The notes beneath the pieces are model-generated. The model was not told where the DNA came from. It saw nothing but the letters and a program-made list of their open reading frames with translations, and made no database searches. Shown here piece after piece: positions 60,396-64,000 of a stretch of DNA of 64,000 bases. Position 1 is the stretch's first letter. Every line of letters starts with the position of its first letter. A program made the translations under genes and the position numbers. The DNA is taken from assembly GCA_032622095.1 (NCBI GenBank), contig CP136064.1, forward strand, positions 125,725,605 to 125,789,604, written 5' to 3'. This DNA is from Siphonodentalium dalli (taxonomy: Eukaryota; Mollusca; Scaphopoda; Gadilida; Siphonodentaliidae).

Positions 60396-60419
60396 ACAGC
60401 GTCTGAAATTCAGGTCTAG
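60003..60419 (+). pseudogene. Unidentified ORF pair in the palindrome's right arm
   Basis: Two ORFs in the same frame, 60003-60227 and 60228-60419, are separated only by a TGA. They contain a Cys-rich start (VNCMGGEFRDTSGHCC), then KYALRRQYSVVKIL, KDEFFADPSVYI and, after the stop, YRAPCLYNVPLTRRRRVY. The left arm has the mirror ORFs (59239-59463 and 58995-59291), where an indel puts the two halves in different frames. I recognise no family. It could be a captured gene relic or chance. Confidence 0.3.
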
Positions 60420-62254
60420 AATTCATAGATTTTATCCTATTGAAACAGGCTCGTGGAGAAATACAGATGTTGCTCCGGGGGGGGGGGGGGGTAGTAAAAA
60501 AAATTGCAGGAAGATATGCCGTTTTTTTTGCATCTGGCATTTTCTCAACCCCCAAATTTCACTAAATTTGGTATAATCTTGATGCACCGATGAACAGTGT
60601 GATGACAGTCATATTCTGGCCATTGATGGTCACATTAATGTTAGAGACAGTTGCTCGCTCTTGTTCATGCACACAATGATCTGTGATTTAGTTACATCAA
60701 GACAAGTTTATTTATTTCAGTTTTACATTTCTCGAAGCTTCTTTCCGAAGGGTGTCAGGAAGGAATTTTTCACCCCACCGTCCCATATACGACATGCCAT
60801 AGCTTAATGTCATCTCCACTAAGGCCCATATGAGGTCCCAGTAACATAACTATGGTGTTTTTGCTATAATATGTTTTAAACTGTTACAAATGTCATGAGG
60901 TTAGCGAGGTTGTAAAAAAACACGTTTTTTGCCCATCGGGCCATCCACCCCGGCATACCTTCCTGTAAATGTGTGTATTACCCCCCCCCCCCCTTCCTGG
61001 TTGCGCTACTGGAGTACGCAAATAGGACATTGTCGCATATTGTTATACGGACCCTAATGAATTTAAGTTGTACGAACTATTTAACTCTGGATATGTTAAT
61101 ACAAACGATGGTCTCGCACTATATGTATCAAACACCCTCCGGAAACGCTGTAACCACCTTGATAGCTTACACGTCTATATGTACACCCGGAGGGGAAATA
61201 TGTGATGACTTATTATCCAGCACACATGATTCTAATTGGAATCACATTTAAATCACAAAGATATCATACATTTTTTGCTTCCAAGCTCATTCATTGATGA
61301 ATATCGTCACATATGCTATTATAACTTGTAAAAAGTTGTATTATATGTAAGGATCACGTATGCCAATTTTCATAAGGAGAGATGTTAATAAACATGAACT
61401 TTCTTGATAGTAAATTGGAAAATGACACCCGGAACCAGCTACCAATTCTTAATTACACAAAGTGAAGTAGGCACGAGTTGTGGTATCTATAAAGTAACTA
61501 AATGACGCTATTGCTGGGATGAAGAAAAATAAGGCTCCTTCTTAATATTTTCAGATTTGAAATAATTTGTATATATGCAATTGTGAAAGACGTTCAATTT
61601 TGAAGATGTTCTGAAAGTTGCCTGTTTAGTTTCCCCGTGTCATATAAACAGACCCTATTACACCATATGCCAATTTCACACACTGGGTTATATTATATAT
61701 GGTAGGATATGAACGACTAACTAGTTATACTATTCATGTGCATCACTGTTTACTACGTGATCAGTATAAGATATTTTATATTTCCAAAAGTAATTATACA
61801 ACAGTATATACTACTAATATATGCCAGAACATTATTTCCAGATATATAGAAATAATCAACTGTGCCGTCTCTGGTAGTAACCATATATAGGCGATGCAAT
61901 AATCGAAGTCACATGCTCAGTCCTTCCTAATATGTTTGACCCAGTAATGGGCTATAGATAATCCATTTGTGTCGAAATACATGACCATTTACCAGGCAAT
62001 GTTGCTGGTTGTGTGCATGAGCGCAGCTTTATCGGCTCCATCTAATTATCGCGAGAAATGTGCGTGTTAATCCTTTCTTCACTAAATCCATGGATTATCT
62101 CAGTTAGAAGAGTATATATTGGGATTATCCCGGTTATAAGAGGATACATAGGGATGATTCATTCATTTGGAGGGGTGTACGGGAATATTGAGCAGACGGC
62201 AGTCGGACGGAAGAAAAATACAAGTGCAGAATGATTCCCATTCATTGCATGGTG
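60396..62254. other. No recognised gene; two homopolymer tracts
   Basis: A G run at about 60478-60491 and a C run at about 60980-60991. A 92-codon ORF (60973-61251) and a 63-codon ORF (61699-61890) show no family motif. Confidence 0.45.
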
Positions 62255-62321
62255 GGAAATTGTCAGACAATAAGTTTCCAACAAATGGTGTATTTGTTGA
62301 ACTTGTTATATGAACATTTCC
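62255..62321. repeat. Short palindrome E3, 67 bp
   Basis: 'ggaaattgtcagacaataag' pairs with 'ttgttatatgaacatttcc', with ACAAAT and ATTTGT around the centre. Third member of the E family. Confidence 0.7.
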
Positions 62322-62645
62322 GAAGGGAACTACTCGCCAATGTATTTAGTGAAGAAAGTGTTAATCTGATAAAGCTATGTATATAGATCGCGAAGAAATG
62401 TGATATGCTTGGCATTGTGTAGAAGAGTGTTTAATTCGACTATCGAAAATTCCACAATGAAGTTGTAATTTTGTTGCTGTTTGGGCCGGCTATCTTGTTT
62501 TTATCAACGCTATTCATTTAATTGAGCTCATGTTACTATAGTTTGCATGACTGTTGTGTTTATTCACAAGCAGTCGTAGGACCATTTCCCTTCTAATGCA
62601 AAATTAGTCATTAGGCGTCACATTTTAATACAAATATTCCATTTA

Positions 62646-62735
62646 GGGCGCGTACACATGAAGCTGCAAGAAAATATCTGCAAGAAAATATCAGGTACAA
62701 TTGTACTCTGATATTTTCTTGCAGCAAAGATTACG
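62646..62735. repeat. Palindromic MITE-like unit with CTGCAAGAAAATATC arms
   Basis: 'gctgcaagaaaatatc' occurs inverted as 'gatattttcttgcagc' about 40 bp away, flanked outside by 'gggcg' and 'cgccc'. The left arm has one extra direct copy of 'tgcaagaaaatatc'. A related 'cctgatattttcttgctg' is at the window edge (63983-64000). Confidence 0.7.
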
Positions 62736-63224
62736 CCCGTGAGAAAGCCGCTGGTTAGTTGACGTTGATTGAGCTCAATGTGACTAGTGTTAGTCGTGTT
62801 TGTTGAAGTGAATTACTGCGGTCAAACAACCTATAGTCCATATCGAATATTCATAGAGTTATAAAGTGTTATGGAAAATTTTAAATGCCACCTATTTTAA
62901 CGAGAAAGGAACGCGCCCTCTATGCATACAGTCCAAATTAAAGTAAAACAACTAAATCAAGGCATGTGAGGTACCAAATTATAAAGCATCCCCATACACG
63001 CAGATGGTTTCCGTTCGGGGGTGTCCACCTTGGGAAATTCTAACTGCAACCCCACCCCTTGAATCAGAATCAGACCAAAAACAAGTTTTCCATAATTCCA
63101 TTTGCACCCCCTTGCACATCAGTGCTCTTAGGCCTAATATTAGACCATGGTTCGGCCCGGTGTGCGAAATTTTTTTAATCTGAACCAGAAAATCGCAAAA
63201 TCCTACCATCTAGACTAGCCTCAA

Positions 63225-63500
63225 TCATTCCTAGAGTTGGAAATTTCAAACCTGACACCCCACTTAGGTTGGAAAATTTACATCTGATGACAATTCCAAT
63301 GACAATGTTGACCAAATGTATGACAATATTGTTTTCTTGAATTAACTAGCAGTTTTTAACTTTTGACTGGCCACGGGGGAGGGACCAGGACACAAGCTTT
63401 CAAAGTGTTGGAAATTTCCAACCTGTCACCCCACTGAGGTTGGAAAGTTTCCAACTGATGACCATATCAGACCAAAATGTTTACCAAAAATAGGAAAATA
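63225..63500 (+). repeat. ~178-bp direct duplication, two diverged copies
   Basis: 'gttggaaatttc(a/c)aacctg' then 'caccccact(t/g)aggttgg' at about 63236 and 63412, each followed by 'ctgatgac' and 'gaccaaa'. Confidence 0.65.
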
Positions 63501-64000
63501 TGCAAATATTGGGCCAAAACAATTAATTCCCCCAAGAATTTTTTTGAAAATCAAACTACAAGAACATTTTCAACCTATTGTTGGTGTGAACTTTCCAACT
63601 AATGCTTTGGCAGGTATGAAATGTCCAACTGTTGAAAATATTGACCAAAGTTGGGGGTGGGTTAGACACACCCCAAGCCACCCTGTCGCCACGTATCTGT
63701 ACACACGTATATACATGTATATACAATACATCAGCGGTTATGACAACCAATGTAAAATGGAAATACGTAGTATGTTGAAACAGACGATACTATTGATGGA
63801 TCATAACTCGAGTGCTTGAATTGTTACGATCATATCCCTGCGAGATTAGTTAACGGATACCGATGGCCACCTATTAAGGTGAACACATATCACCAATTGG
63901 CGATAAAATATCAGCGCACTGCCTTCATCGGATATTTTCCGGTATTAATATTTCATTGGTCAAGTAAGTCACATGGGGCATACCTGATATTTTCTTGCTG
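63501..64000. other. No gene; TIR-like word at the window edge
   Basis: A 91-codon ORF (63544-63819) has no motif. The last 18 bases repeat the arm of the palindrome at 62646-62735, so the window probably cuts another copy. Confidence 0.4.

Overview
This is non-coding, repeat-dominated DNA from a eukaryote, most likely an invertebrate animal. It is AT-rich and has very short ORFs, spliced-gene-like signals, LINE (non-LTR) reverse-transcriptase remnants, Tc1/mariner fragments, many MITE-like palindromes, minisatellites and, above all, Helitron-like elements. No complete host protein gene, rRNA, tRNA or CRISPR array could be supported. The taxon cannot be fixed from sequence alone; a marine invertebrate is a guess.

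Layout. 1-813: no gene. 814-3848: three Helitron-like non-autonomous elements joined head to tail (A1, A2, C1). An inverted relative, C2, lies at 4358-5436. 5891-9220: a 3.3 kb Helitron-like element (B1) inside another repeat (X1). 9331-28340: mostly unassigned AT-rich DNA with scattered palindromes, tandem repeats, a LINE C-terminal fragment (11773-12114), a truncated Helitron-like copy (F1), a Tigger/pogo-like MITE (19305-19441) and X2, which carries the empty B1 insertion site. 28470-28944: two Tc1-type transposase N-terminal remnants in inverted orientation. 29103-31307: a broken LINE reverse transcriptase. 32554-34904: a second head-to-tail Helitron-like array (A3, A4, D2, A5). 36680-39180: tandem repeats and repeat I1, which is interrupted by element G2. 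40789-43586: B2. 43616-45723: two long-TIR elements. 46391-47540: a duplicated host segment carrying a Helitron-like element (D1) and a MITE. 48840-50180: a 39-bp minisatellite. 51764-51867: one candidate host exon. 52229-55336: B3. 57089-58040: I2. 58685-59040: a LINE fragment. 59072-60395: a 1.3 kb near-perfect palindrome. 60396-64000: mostly unassigned.

How the parts work together. Families A, B, C and D all fit the Helitron rule. They begin TC, end CTAG, sit between host A and T, make no target duplication, and have a GC-rich hairpin 6-9 nt before CTAG. None encodes Rep/helicase, so an unseen autonomous element must supply it. The window contains its own controls: insertions B1, D1, the 59-bp MITE and G2 each have a paralogous copy of the target without the insertion. 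Two families carry dense regulatory-type motifs in their internal repeats, NRF1-like GCGCATGCGC in A and ERR/FTZ-F1-like TCAAGGTCA in D, so they could move such motifs around the genome (inference).
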